DNA of 64,000 nucleotides from an uncultured Lachnospiraceae bacterium (GTDB taxonomy: Bacteria > Bacillota > Clostridia > Lachnospirales > Lachnospiraceae), in assembly GCA_910588215.1 (NCBI GenBank), contig CAJUQJ010000007.1, forward strand, positions 84,736 to 148,735, read 5' to 3'. Below are positions 50,299 through 59,363 of the stretch, piece by piece. The notes beneath the pieces are model-generated. The model was not told the DNA's origin and ran no database searches. It was given only the letters and a program-made list of their open reading frames with translations. Within the stretch, counting starts at the first letter, position 1. Each line of letters begins with the position of its first letter. Made by a program: the position numbers and the translations under genes.

Positions 50299-52014
50299 TT
50301 GAAGGAAAAAATCTGTAAAGGTATTCTTGCGGCGTACTTTTTTATAATGACAGTGGTGTATCCCTTGTATGCCCCGGGAGGATATTTGCGGATCGGGGAG
50401 GTTAAGTACTATTTCTTCCGGAACGTGACACTGGTCACATTGGCGGTGCTGTGTGCGGTTATTTTACTGGCGGCGCTGATGAGCCGGGACAGAGAGTGGA
50501 TTGTGAAGCATTATCGTCAGATGTCGGTTACGGACTGGTTTGCGTACGGATACTGCCTGGTGGTGATGCTGTCATATCTGTGTTCCGACTATAAAGAGGA
50601 TGCCTTGTGGGGAGAAGAGGGCTGGCATATGGGTGTTGTGAGCCAGATTATGTTTGTACTTCTCTATTTTTTCTTCTCGCGCTGCTTTTGGCATAGGGAC
50701 GGTACTTCTGCAGCAGTGGCCGGATACGGGACAGCAGACGGCAGCATTGCAGCGATTGAAGACAGGGCGGCAGGCAGTAGTATTGCGGTGGCTGGAGACA
50801 GGGCGGCAGGCAGCAGCAGTACTGAAGTGGGCAGATGGCTGGGGCTGTGGCTTTTCACTTCAGCGGCAGTCTTCCTGCTGGGCATATGCAATCGTTATTC
50901 TGTCTATCCGATCGTGATGGAAGGGCAGACCGAGACTTTTATATCTACGCTGGGAAATATCAACTGGTTCTGCGGATATTGGTCGGTGACGGCGCCGATC
51001 GGCATCATGCTTTATTGGTGCGGCAGGCAGGGAGTGACCCGGGTGTTGACGGGAGCGTATAGTTTCCTTGCGATGCTGTCCGGTGTCACACAGGGGAGTA
51101 ACAGCGCATATCTTGTTTATCTGGTCATGTTTCCGGCAATATTTATTTTATCATTGCGGGATAAGAAGAAGCTGTACCGTTTTCTGGAACTGGGTATGAT
51201 TTTTGCGTTAGCTTGTCAGACCGGGAGGCTTCTGCAGGTATTGCCGGGGTTTACTTATAATTATTGGAATGAACGACCGGGGGAGAGCCGCGGGATCACG
51301 GGAATATTGATCGACAGCGATGCTGCCGCAGTGCTCCTGCTTCTGTTGACCGGCTGCTATCTGGTAGTCCGCTTGCTGGACAAGGGCAGATACCTTCGGC
51401 TTGAAAAAGTGAAACGATTACGGAGCATACTGATCATGGCGGCGGTTGTCGGTAGTCTTGGAATCTTCTGGGTGCTGGCGGGTGACGGATTCGTGATTTT
51501 ACGAGAAACAGGGTTTGTAGTGGAAAGTGACGGTTATCTGAAAGTGATCCCGGATGACGATTGGGGGAATGGCAGAGGCGCTACATGGAACTGTGGTGTG
51601 AATGCCTACAGAGAAATGGATCTTTTACATAAGATCGTCGGCGTAGGGCCGGATTGTTTTGCAGATCACATCTATGATGTGCCGAAGCTGGCGGAGAGAA
51701 TGTGGGATGAATTTGCAAACCTGAGGCTGACCAACGCCCACAATGAGTGGCTGACAATCCTTATCAATACAGGAGCGCTGGGCCTTTTGTGTTACGTAGG
51801 GATTTATGCGACGGCCTTTGTGCGATTTATGAAAAGAGCAGGAAAGAAGCCGCTTTTATACGCATGTGCAATGGCGCTGTTAGCCTATACGGTACATAAT
51901 ATGGTCAGTTTCCAGCAGATTTTGAGTACCCCGTATATCTTTATCGTGCTGGGGATTGGTGAAGGATTGGCAAGAGAAGACGGAGACATTACAGGTGAGC
52001 AACAAATTGAATAA
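50299..52014 (+). CDS. O-antigen-ligase-like membrane protein (first paralogue)
   Basis: 571 residues with about 12-13 transmembrane segments and the long loop near the C-terminus typical of Wzy/WaaL-type polymerases and ligases. The most diagnostic stretch is GNGRGATWNCGVNAYREMDLLHKIVGVGPDCF, then NAHNEWLTILINTGALGLLCYVGIYA. A hydrophilic loop (about 140-175) holds a 12-residue repeat: DGSIAAIEDRAA, GSSIAVAGDRAA, GSSSTEVG, encoded by near-identical 36-bp DNA units. The start is a TTG without a clear ribosome site, so it is uncertain. The next gene encodes a paralogue. No glycosyltransferase genes are adjacent, so the substrate polymer is unknown. Confidence 0.72.
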   Translation: MKEKICKGILAAYFFIMTVVYPLYAPGGYLRIGEVKYYFFRNVTLVTLAVLCAVILLAALMSRDREWIVKHYRQMSVTDWFAYGYCLVVMLSYLCSDYKEDALWGEEGWHMGVVSQIMFVLLYFFFSRCFWHRDGTSAAVAGYGTADGSIAAIEDRAAGSSIAVAGDRAAGSSSTEVGRWLGLWLFTSAAVFLLGICNRYSVYPIVMEGQTETFISTLGNINWFCGYWSVTAPIGIMLYWCGRQGVTRVLTGAYSFLAMLSGVTQGSNSAYLVYLVMFPAIFILSLRDKKKLYRFLELGMIFALACQTGRLLQVLPGFTYNYWNERPGESRGITGILIDSDAAAVLLLLLTGCYLVVRLLDKGRYLRLEKVKRLRSILIMAAVVGSLGIFWVLAGDGFVILRETGFVVESDGYLKVIPDDDWGNGRGATWNCGVNAYREMDLLHKIVGVGPDCFADHIYDVPKLAERMWDEFANLRLTNAHNEWLTILINTGALGLLCYVGIYATAFVRFMKRAGKKPLLYACAMALLAYTVHNMVSFQQILSTPYIFIVLGIGEGLAREDGDITGEQQIE

Positions 52015-53617
52015 TAAAGTCACGAAAAAACGTGCACGGAAGAAGGCAGACACTTTACATACAGAAGTCATAAAAGAGATCATAGAATATCTGCTGGCGG
52101 CAGCAATGCTGACTCTATGCGTGGTAGTACCGTTGTATGCGAAGGACGGCTATCACAAGATTGGCAATGCAAAGTTTGAGGCGTACCGCAGGATCATGAT
52201 CGGCAGTTTCAGTGTGCTTTTGCTCTTGGCGGCAGTGTATCTTATCAGCCGCATGATCACATGCAGACCACATAAAGAATCGAAGAGGATCCGGATATCG
52301 GTCACGGATATTTTGGTGATCGCATATCTGGTATTGACGGGTATTTCCGTGATCTCCGGTGGATTCTATGAAGACGCTCTTTGGGGCTCTGCCGGATGGA
52401 ATATGGGATTTATGTCCCAGCTCAGTTTTGTTCTGCTGTATCTGTTTCTCTCCCGGTTTGGGAAATACTACCGTATTGTCTTCGGGGTGCTCTGTATCGT
52501 GGCGGCAGCGGTATTTTGTATCGGTATCCTGCACAGATTACTGATCGACCCCATCGGATTCTATGACGGGCTGACGAATGAGCAGAAGGCACAGTTCCTG
52601 TCTACTCTTGGGCAGGCGACGTGGTATGCGTCTTTTCTGGTCGTGCTGCTGCCGATAGGGATGGGCGTATTTCTTTATACGGAGCATAGAAAGTGGAGAT
52701 TGATCTCCGGTATTTATATGCTGATCGGATTTTGCACATTGGTGACGCAGAACAGTGACAGCGCCTATTTTGCCCTGGCAGGTATGTTTATTGTCTTTTT
52801 TATGGTATCTTGTGAAAAGAGAGAAATATTGTGCCGTTTTATGGCGGCATCGACGATGTTCTTTGCAGCGGGAAAAGTCATGGGACTGCTTATGCGGATA
52901 AAGCCTAATCCGGAACTGGAACCGGACTTTGTCACGGAACTGATGTGGGACTCCGGCTTGACATGGGGGATGTTGGTAATTTGTCTGTCTGTCACTTTAG
53001 TGTTGTACATGGCCAGGCGTTATCCTGCATCCGTGATCTGTCGGCTGCGTTGGGGAGTGCCGGGTATCCTGGCGGGACTGATCCTTGCTGCGGTGGCGGT
53101 CATTTATCTACAGAGTCATGGGATGCTGCCGGAGTCGGTTTCTGGCAAGGCAGCAGAGATCTCCTATTTGAATTGGGAGGACGAATGGGGCAATGGCAGA
53201 GGACGAATCTGGGAATTCGCCTGCAGGGTGATCTCGCAGGCGAGCGCGCGCCACAGGATCTTCGGGGTGGGGCCCGACTGCTTTAACAGGTACGTGACGG
53301 TTAATCATGGCGAAGAGGTGACTCTTCTATGGGGCAAGAAGCTGCTCACTAACGTGCATAACGAATGGCTGAATATCCTGATCAATGGCGGACTTCTCGG
53401 GGCGGCATCTTACTTGGGTATTTATGTGACAGCTGCCTGTAGATTTCTGCGCGGCAGGGCTAGAAATTTCATGTTGACGGGGATTTCAGCGGCAGTCGTG
53501 TCATATATGTGTTATAATTTTTTCTGTTATCAGCAGGTATTGTGCACGCCCTTTATCTTTATCCTGATGGGAACGGGCGAGTATATTTTAAGAGAACAGC
53601 AAGATTTCAAGTTATAA
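52007..53617 (+). CDS. O-antigen-ligase-like membrane protein (second paralogue)
   Basis: About 536 residues. A basic N-terminal tail is followed by about 12 membrane segments and the same signature as its neighbour: EDEWGNGRGRIWEFACRVISQASARHRIFGVGPDCF and NVHNEWLNILINGGLLGAASYLGIYVTA. TTG 52007 has AGGTGAG 7 bp upstream and overlaps the previous stop; GTG 51995 is possible. The tandem paralogues probably arose by duplication. A role joining or polymerising cell-surface glycan is inferred from the family. Confidence 0.72.
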   Translation: MNNKVTKKRARKKADTLHTEVIKEIIEYLLAAAMLTLCVVVPLYAKDGYHKIGNAKFEAYRRIMIGSFSVLLLLAAVYLISRMITCRPHKESKRIRISVTDILVIAYLVLTGISVISGGFYEDALWGSAGWNMGFMSQLSFVLLYLFLSRFGKYYRIVFGVLCIVAAAVFCIGILHRLLIDPIGFYDGLTNEQKAQFLSTLGQATWYASFLVVLLPIGMGVFLYTEHRKWRLISGIYMLIGFCTLVTQNSDSAYFALAGMFIVFFMVSCEKREILCRFMAASTMFFAAGKVMGLLMRIKPNPELEPDFVTELMWDSGLTWGMLVICLSVTLVLYMARRYPASVICRLRWGVPGILAGLILAAVAVIYLQSHGMLPESVSGKAAEISYLNWEDEWGNGRGRIWEFACRVISQASARHRIFGVGPDCFNRYVTVNHGEEVTLLWGKKLLTNVHNEWLNILINGGLLGAASYLGIYVTAACRFLRGRARNFMLTGISAAVVSYMCYNFFCYQQVLCTPFIFILMGTGEYILREQQDFKL

Positions 53618-53666
53618 TATTCCAAGAAGAAAGAGCAAGAAAACGGATAGAGGAGGTAACGGGTAA

Positions 53667-54746
53667 ATGGATACAATAATAAGAGAGGTTTTGCAGCAGT
53701 TCTTTCCGGGGGAGGAGATCGTGTCTGTTAAACCCCACGGAAGCGGGCACATCAATCACACTTTTGCCGTGGAGACGTCAGGTGGAAAGCAGTATGTTCT
53801 GCAGAAGATCAATACCGACATCTTCAAGGATGTGGAAGGATTGATGGAGAACGTCGTGAATGTGACTGCTTATCTGCGCGGGCAGATAGCGAACGAGGGA
53901 GGCGACCCGGAAAGGGGAACGATGCGGGCGATCCCGACACAGGATGGAAAATACTATTATAAGGATGCCGAGGGCGGATGCTGGCGGGTTTATCTGCTGA
54001 TCGACAATGTGATCTCTTTAGATCAGGCGGAGAATGAGGAAGCGCTGTATGCCAACGGGTTGGCATTTGGCAGATTTCAGGCGCAGCTGGCGGATTATCC
54101 GGCACAGACGCTGCACGAGACGATCCCTGATTTCCATAACACGCCGAAACGCTACCAGGCATTCGAGAAGGCAGTGGAAGAAGACTGCTGCCAAAGGGTG
54201 GCATCGGTAGCCGCAGAGATTGAGTTTATCAGGGAGCGGAAGGCGGAAACGGAGATTCTTACCGACATGCTTAAGGCGGGAGAACTGCCGCTGCGGCTTA
54301 CCCACAATGATACGAAACTGAACAATGTCCTTCTGGATCCCGAAACCTACGAGGCAGTCTGCATCGTAGATTTTGACACGATCATGCCGGGGCTTACGGC
54401 GTATGATTTCGGGGATGCGATTCGTTTCGGCGCCAATACGGCGGTGGAGGACGAGCCGGATACGAGCAAGGTTTCCTTGTCGCTGCCATTGTATAAGGCT
54501 TATGTCAAAGGATTTATGGAGGGCTGCGGTGAACGCCTGACTGCTAAGGAGATAGAGACGCTGCCGGTGGGTGCCAAGACCATCACATTGGAGCAGGGGA
54601 TCAGATTCCTTACGGACTATCTGCAGGGGGATACGTATTATCAGACTTCCCGCGACGGGCAGAATCTGGATCGCTGCCGCACACAGCTGGCACTTGTTGC
54701 GGACATGGAGCGGAAGTGGGAGCAGATGGCTATCATTCGTGGCTGA
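53667..54746 (+). CDS. NahK-like kinase of the aminoglycoside phosphotransferase fold
   Basis: 359 residues. It has the APH/choline-kinase fold: the ATP-binding lobe includes GSGHINHTFAVET and YVLQKINTDIFKD, the catalytic loop is LTHNDTKLNNVLLD (about 212-225) and the metal-binding motif is IVDFDTIMPGLTAYDFGDAIR (about 234-254). This HNDTKxNN / DxDTxMPG pattern resembles N-acetylhexosamine 1-kinase (NahK) of bifidobacteria rather than antibiotic-resistance enzymes. It would phosphorylate GlcNAc/GalNAc at C1, but no lacto-N-biose phosphorylase lies nearby. GGAGGTAACGG precedes the start. Confidence 0.75.
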   Translation: MDTIIREVLQQFFPGEEIVSVKPHGSGHINHTFAVETSGGKQYVLQKINTDIFKDVEGLMENVVNVTAYLRGQIANEGGDPERGTMRAIPTQDGKYYYKDAEGGCWRVYLLIDNVISLDQAENEEALYANGLAFGRFQAQLADYPAQTLHETIPDFHNTPKRYQAFEKAVEEDCCQRVASVAAEIEFIRERKAETEILTDMLKAGELPLRLTHNDTKLNNVLLDPETYEAVCIVDFDTIMPGLTAYDFGDAIRFGANTAVEDEPDTSKVSLSLPLYKAYVKGFMEGCGERLTAKEIETLPVGAKTITLEQGIRFLTDYLQGDTYYQTSRDGQNLDRCRTQLALVADMERKWEQMAIIRG

Positions 54747-54884
54747 TTTGGATTTCATGATTTCATGTTTTTTAGCGGTTGACAAAATCTGGTCTTGCAG
54801 ATAGAATGAATAGAAAGTTACACTTGCCCCATCTTATCCAGGGCGTTTGCGTCAAGGCTGATATGGGTGTAAGCAGTATCAAAC

Positions 54885-55105
54885 GTGACGAAGAAGAGAA
54901 TAGTACGGACAGGGAACGTGACAGAGAGAGGATCGATGGTGGAAGATCTTTACGGGAGATGTCCGGAACCGGCCTTGGAGTCCTGTGTGATGAGCACAGC
55001 GTAGCACCGGCGATAACGGTAAGAGAAGAGGAACGCATAAGCGTTAATTAGGGTGGTACCGCCGAGATTTCGGTCCCTTTCGGGATGGAAATCCCGGCGT
55101 TTTTT
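54885..55105 (+). promoter_or_regulatory. T-box riboswitch for proS
   Basis: The T-box AGGGTGGTACCGC (55050-55062) lies upstream of the prolyl-tRNA synthetase gene. Stem I features include AGTA (54902-54905) and a GATGGTGGAAG distal region (54934-54944). A CCG triplet at 54969-54971 in the AACCGG segment is a candidate proline specifier. Stem III is AACGC/GCGTT (55032-55045). A 17-position terminator stem (55061-55098) with T6 follows. Uncharged tRNA-Pro should pair with the T-box and prevent termination. Confidence 0.9.
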
Positions 55106-55160
55106 GGTATATATGAAATTTATTTCTATTGCGGTAAAGAAAAAGAAAGGATGAAGAAGA

Positions 55161-56591
55161 ATGGCTGACAAGAAATTAGTAGAAGCGATCACTTCCATGG
55201 AAGAGGACTTCGCGCAGTGGTATACGGACGTGGTCAAGAAGGCGGAACTTCTGGACTACACGAGCATCAAAGGATGTATGGTATTTAAGCCGGCAGGTTA
55301 TGCGATCTGGGAACTCATCCAGCAGCAGATGGATGCTATGTTTAAGAAGGCAGGCGTACAGAACGTTTATCTGCCTATGTTTATTCCTGAAAGTCTTCTG
55401 AATAAAGAGAAGGATCATGTGGAGGGTTTCGCACCGGAGGTGGCATGGGTGACGCATGGCGGCATGCAGCCTTTGCAGGAGCGGCTTTGCGTAAGACCTA
55501 CGTCGGAGACACTTTTCTGTGAATATTATAAAAATGTGGTGCAGTCCTACCGCGATCTGCCCCAGGTATGCAACCAGTGGTGCTCAGTCGTGCGCTGGGA
55601 GAAGGAGACAAGGCCGTTCCTGCGCAGCCGTGAGTTCTTATGGCAGGAGGGACACACTGCTCATGCTACGGCTGAGGAAGCAGAGCAGAGGACAGTACAG
55701 ATGCTGAATGTATACGCTGATTTCTGTGAGCAGGTGCTGGCGATTCCCGTGATCAAGGGACAGAAGACGGAGAAGGAGAAATTTGCCGGTGCTACGGCTA
55801 CGTATACTATTGAAGCGTTGATGCATGACGGGAAGGCATTGCAGTCTGCAACCAGCCATAACTTTGGAGACGGTTTCGCGAAGGCATTCGGTATTCAGTT
55901 TACGGATAAGGACAATACACTGAAATATGTGCATCAGACTTCCTGGGGTGCAACGACTCGCCTGATCGGTGCGCTCATCATGGTACACGGCGACAATTCC
56001 GGCCTGGTGCTGCCTCCTCGAATTGCGCCCGTGCAGATCATGATCATTCCGATCCAGCAGAAGAAAGAAGGCGTGCTGGATAAGGCGTATGAGCTGCGAG
56101 ACAAGCTGAACGATTTCCGTGTGAAAGTGGACGATGCGGATAAGAGTCCCGGCTGGAAGTTCTCCGAGCAGGAGATGCGTGGGATCCCCATCCGTGTCGA
56201 GATCGGGCCTAAGGATATCGAAGCTAATAAATGTGTGATCTGCCGTCGTGATACGAGGGAGAAGATCGAGGTGTCTTTGGATGATCTGGAGACGAAGGCG
56301 GGCGAGATCCTGGAAAGGATGCAGACGGAAATGCTGGAGCGTGCCCGTGCGCACAGGGATTCCCATACTTATACGGCAGAGAATATGGAAGAGTTTTGCA
56401 GGTTGTTTACGGAGAAGTCCGGTTTCGTGAAGGCGATGTGGTGCGGGGATCAGGCATGTGAGGATAAGATCAAGGAAGAACTTGCAGTTACCAGCCGGTG
56501 TATGCCTTTCGAGCAGGAGACGATCGGGGATGTGTGTGTGTGCTGCGGCAAGCCTGCGAAGAAGATGGTTTATTGGGGAAGGGCGTATTAG
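55161..56591 (+). CDS. proS: Prolyl-tRNA synthetase (short, archaeal/eukaryote-type)
   Basis: 476-residue class II aminoacyl-tRNA synthetase charging tRNA-Pro. Length and motifs fit the short ProS type without the bacterial editing insertion: motif 2 [28 protein letters not shown] (about 143-170), motif 3 [26 protein letters not shown] (about 269-294), a C-terminal anticodon-binding domain (about 295-400) and a zinc-binding-type tail with CVICRR and [18 protein letters not shown]. An upstream T-box couples expression to proline-tRNA charging. A clear AAAGGATG region precedes the start. Confidence 0.95.
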   Translation: MADKKLVEAITSMEEDFAQWYTDVVKKAELLDYTSIKGCMVFKPAGYAIWELIQQQMDAMFKKAGVQNVYLPMFIPESLLNKEKDHVEGFAPEVAWVTHGGMQPLQERLCVRPTSETLFCEYYKNVVQSYRDLPQVCNQWCSVVRWEKETRPFLRSREFLWQEGHTAHATAEEAEQRTVQMLNVYADFCEQVLAIPVIKGQKTEKEKFAGATATYTIEALMHDGKALQSATSHNFGDGFAKAFGIQFTDKDNTLKYVHQTSWGATTRLIGALIMVHGDNSGLVLPPRIAPVQIMIIPIQQKKEGVLDKAYELRDKLNDFRVKVDDADKSPGWKFSEQEMRGIPIRVEIGPKDIEANKCVICRRDTREKIEVSLDDLETKAGEILERMQTEMLERARAHRDSHTYTAENMEEFCRLFTEKSGFVKAMWCGDQACEDKIKEELAVTSRCMPFEQETIGDVCVCCGKPAKKMVYWGRAY

Positions 56592-56653
56592 TATAAGCCA
56601 CCGAAATGGTTGTCGGATCGGCTGAAAGGCGACGATCAGTTTAAGATATATTT

Positions 56654-56682
56654 TGAAATTTTTGGCAGATTGGATTACAATG
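56654..56682 (+). promoter_or_regulatory. Promoter of ackA
   Basis: TTGAAA (56654-56659) and TACAAT (56677-56682) with 17-bp spacing, 54 bp upstream of the acetate kinase start. Confidence 0.65.
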
Positions 56683-56735
56683 ATATAAATTTCCTGTTTT
56701 CCTATAAAATATAAAGTAAAGGGGTTGAAAAGTAA

Positions 56736-57932
56736 ATGAATGTTTTGGTGATTAACTGCGGTTCTTCTTCGCTGAAGTATCAGCTGATCAACAGTGATTC
56801 GGAGGAAGTGCTGGCAAAAGGGTTATGCGAGAGGATCGGAATCGACGGGAGTGCGATCGTACACCAGCCGGCGGGCGGCGAGAAAGTTAAGAGCGAGGTG
56901 GATATGCCGAACCACACGAAGGCGGTGCAGCTGGTGATCGAGAAGTTGACGGATCCGCAGGTGGGTGTGATCGCATCTCTGGATGAGATTGACGCGGTGG
57001 GGCATCGTATCGTACATGGCGGTGAGAAATTTGCCACTTCGGTGGTGCTGGATGATGAGGTATTGGAGGCCATCGAGCAATGTAACGATCTGGCGCCTCT
57101 CCACAATCCGGCCAACCTGATCGGAATCAATTCCTGCCGGGAGATCATGCCGAGTGTGCCTATGGTGGGCGTGTTCGATACTGCATTCCATCAGACGATG
57201 CCAAAGAAGGCGTATCTGTATGGTCTGCCACTGGATTATTATGAGAAATATAAGGTGCGTCGCTACGGTTTCCACGGCACCAGCCATGATTTTGTTTCCA
57301 AACGGGCTGCGGAACTGCTCGGTAAGGATATCAAAGATCTGAAGATCGTCGTATGCCATTTGGGCAACGGTGCTTCCGTATCGGCAGTGCTGCATGGCAG
57401 ATCCGTGGATACTTCCATGGGCCTGACGCCGCTTGAGGGGCTGATCATGGGAACCAGGTCCGGCGATCTGGATCCGGCGATCGTTACTTTCATTGCGGAG
57501 AAAGAAGGCATCAGTGCGGAAGAAGTGATCAGTATCTGTAACAAGAAATCCGGCGTGCTGGGCTTATCCGGCGGTATTTCCAGCGACTTCCGTGATCTGG
57601 GCGAAGCGGCAGAAGCCGGCAATGAAGCGGCTAAGACAGCATTGGAGACTTACGGGTATCGCGTGGCCAAATATATCGGTGCATATGTTGCTGCCATGAA
57701 CGGCGTTGATGCGATCGTGTTTACGGCTGGTGTGGGAGAGAACAACGCCGCGGCAAGGGCGGAAGTCGGTAAGTACATCGGCTATCTGGGAACGAACATT
57801 AATCCTGAGAAGAACAAGCTGCGCGGGGAAGAAGTGATCTTGTCCGATGAAGGGGCTAAGGTAACCGTGCTGGTGATTCCTACTAACGAGGAGCTTGCGA
57901 TCGCGAGGGAGACCGTGCGCCTGGTAAAATAA
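56736..57932 (+). CDS. ackA: Acetate kinase
   Basis: 398 residues, the usual length. It interconverts acetyl phosphate plus ADP with acetate plus ATP, the final ATP-yielding step of acetogenic fermentation. N-terminal [16 protein letters not shown] carries the phosphate-1 motif. [30 protein letters not shown] and [15 protein letters not shown] mark the conserved active site. AAAGGGG stands upstream of the start. A phosphotransacetylase gene is not adjacent. Confidence 0.96.
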   Translation: MNVLVINCGSSSLKYQLINSDSEEVLAKGLCERIGIDGSAIVHQPAGGEKVKSEVDMPNHTKAVQLVIEKLTDPQVGVIASLDEIDAVGHRIVHGGEKFATSVVLDDEVLEAIEQCNDLAPLHNPANLIGINSCREIMPSVPMVGVFDTAFHQTMPKKAYLYGLPLDYYEKYKVRRYGFHGTSHDFVSKRAAELLGKDIKDLKIVVCHLGNGASVSAVLHGRSVDTSMGLTPLEGLIMGTRSGDLDPAIVTFIAEKEGISAEEVISICNKKSGVLGLSGGISSDFRDLGEAAEAGNEAAKTALETYGYRVAKYIGAYVAAMNGVDAIVFTAGVGENNAAARAEVGKYIGYLGTNINPEKNKLRGEEVILSDEGAKVTVLVIPTNEELAIARETVRLVK

Positions 57933-58106
57933 GGGGATTAGTGTGAGAAAAACATTAACCAACTCTAAGGCAGCAAAGAACGCAGCCTAAGAGCTGCTAA
58001 ATGTTTAAGAGAATGCCTGAAATACGGCATTTTCCGCGCAGATTTTTCACACACAAATTTGTGCTTGCGCCTAAATTTGCAGACTGAGCAAGAATAGGGG
58101 ATTAAT
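57933..58106. other. ackA downstream region
   Basis: A small hairpin, AATGCC / GGCATT (58012-58031) followed by TTT, is a weak terminator candidate. AAATTTGTGCTTGCGCC at 58051 recurs in diverged form at 59312, suggesting a degenerate intergenic repeat. No gene was seen. Confidence 0.4.
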
Positions 58107-58568
58107 ATGAGCAGACGGGTAAAAAGGAAAAAGGGTACGGGAAAAATTGTCTTTCTCAGCTTTTTCATATTAATATGCCTGATCGTTTTGATCGGTCTGG
58201 TGAAGGGCATCTTCCCGACAGATAAAATAACCGGCGGAATCAAGTCCGCGGTGACCAAAAAGGTGACGGAAACGGTCATGGAGCAGGCTGTTCAGAAGGC
58301 TTTGGAAAGCACCGGCGATCCGCAGGCTGTCGAGAAAGCGAAAGAGATCGTGGATAACATGGAGGAGACGGATAAGAAAGAGGCTGAGGCGATCATCGAG
58401 AAGTATGCCGACAGCGAGACTTTGTCCGACTGCATGGAGATCGTGGGGGATGGCATTAACAGTGAATCCATCGCGGAGGTCCAGGAATATCTTGAACAGA
58501 GTGTTTCTGACGAAGATATCCGGAAATTGCAGGAATTATATAAGAAATACGGAGGAGCCATGCCGTAA
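58107..58568 (+). CDS. Small membrane-anchored helical protein of unknown function
   Basis: 153 residues; family not recognised. A basic N-terminus (MSRRVKRKKG) precedes one transmembrane helix (about 13-35), and the remainder is a very acidic, alpha-helical extracytoplasmic domain with alternating Glu/Asp-rich segments (EKAKEIVDNMEETDKKEAEAIIEKY). It is alone on its transcript; a hairpin follows at 58606. Similarly sized helical anchored proteins in clostridia are uncharacterised. Confidence 0.65.
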   Translation: MSRRVKRKKGTGKIVFLSFFILICLIVLIGLVKGIFPTDKITGGIKSAVTKKVTETVMEQAVQKALESTGDPQAVEKAKEIVDNMEETDKKEAEAIIEKYADSETLSDCMEIVGDGINSESIAEVQEYLEQSVSDEDIRKLQELYKKYGGAMP

Positions 58569-58605
58569 GGAATAGAATATAGGCAGTTGGAAATGACTGG
58601 ACAGC

Positions 58606-58647
58606 AGAGAGGGGATCAGCGCGGTGTATCGCGCGAGTCCCCTCTCG
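58606..58647 (+). terminator. Hairpin terminator candidate
   Basis: GAGAGGGGA pairs with TCCCCTCTC, with an inner CGCG stem, for a strong structure downstream of the anchored helical protein. The T run is short (GTTGTC). Confidence 0.6.
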
Positions 58648-58677
58648 TTGTCATATATGATTAGGGCGATAAAAAGG

Positions 58678-58706
58678 TTGACATGCGTATACCTTTGGTG
58701 TAATAT
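58678..58706 (+). promoter_or_regulatory. Promoter and putative operator of the second blaI-like gene
   Basis: TTGACA (58678-58683) and TAATAT (58701-58706), 17-bp spacer. The spacer holds the inverted repeat TATACC-TTT-GGTGTA (58688-58702), a plausible BlaI-family operator variant. A further GTATACC lies at 58729-58735. Confidence 0.7.
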
Positions 58707-58882
58707 GCGTTTATAGAGGTAAACGGTTGTATACCAAAAAATGGAAGAACAGAGGAAAGATAAACACTTCAGAATGGAGGGAAGATTGAAAATTAAAATT
58801 TTCAATCGCGAGATTTGTGTCTGCGCGTTGCTTGCCACAAACTCGTTTATGTGCAAAAAGCAGCGCAGAAATGGAGAAAACG
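58707..58882 (+). other. Leader of the second blaI-like gene
   Basis: A perfect hairpin GATTGAAAAT / ATTTTCAATC (58784-58807) and a degenerate TTTGTG..GCGC repeat-like stretch lie in the roughly 175-nt leader. The frames crossing it lack coding character. Confidence 0.4.
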
Positions 58883-59254
58883 ATGATCAATCTATCGGAC
58901 GGGGAATGGAAGATCATGAACAGACTATGGGAGAGCGGCGGGAGTACGATCACCGAGCTGACGGCCCATTTAGAGAAGGAAACGGGCTGGGATAAGCATA
59001 GCATCATCACGATGCTGGGACGGATGGAGAGAAAGGAGGCCGTAGCGCACAGGCAGGGCGGCAGGGCAAAGATCTTCTACCCGCTGGTGTCCAGGGAGGA
59101 AGTCTCCATGCAGGAGACGCGCGGTTTTCTGCAAAAGGTCTACAGGGGAAGTCTGGGCATGATGGTGAATGCGATGGTGGCAGAGCAGGCTTTGTCCAAG
59201 CAGGAGATCCAGGAGTTGTATGATATTTTGGAACAGGCAAGGAAGCAGGTATAG
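58883..59254 (+). CDS. BlaI/MecI-family repressor (second copy)
   Basis: 123 residues. Winged helix (about 1-75) with LSDGEWKIMNRLWESGGSTITELTAHL and HSIITMLGRMERKEAV, then the dimerisation region. ATG 58883 is chosen because GGAG stands 6 bp upstream. GC is like its neighbours, unlike the AT-rich pair at the window start, so the two pairs probably have different origins. It presumably represses its own promoter and is inactivated through the M56 protein encoded downstream. Confidence 0.88.
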   Translation: MINLSDGEWKIMNRLWESGGSTITELTAHLEKETGWDKHSIITMLGRMERKEAVAHRQGGRAKIFYPLVSREEVSMQETRGFLQKVYRGSLGMMVNAMVAEQALSKQEIQELYDILEQARKQV

Positions 59255-59363
59255 ACAGGCCCTTGCAGCAAGGTTGATATGCGGCTTCAATATGGCCGGG
59301 AATGGGAAGAATAAATTTGTGCTGACGCCCAACTTACAGGTGTTGGCAGCTTGGAGGATTAGT
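59255..59363 (+). other. blaI-blaR-like intergenic spacer
   Basis: 109 bp separate the repressor and sensor genes, unlike the overlapping pair at 487. It contains AAATTTGTGCTGACGCC (59312), related to 58051, and a GCTG..CAGC dyad (59319-59350). Confidence 0.35.
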
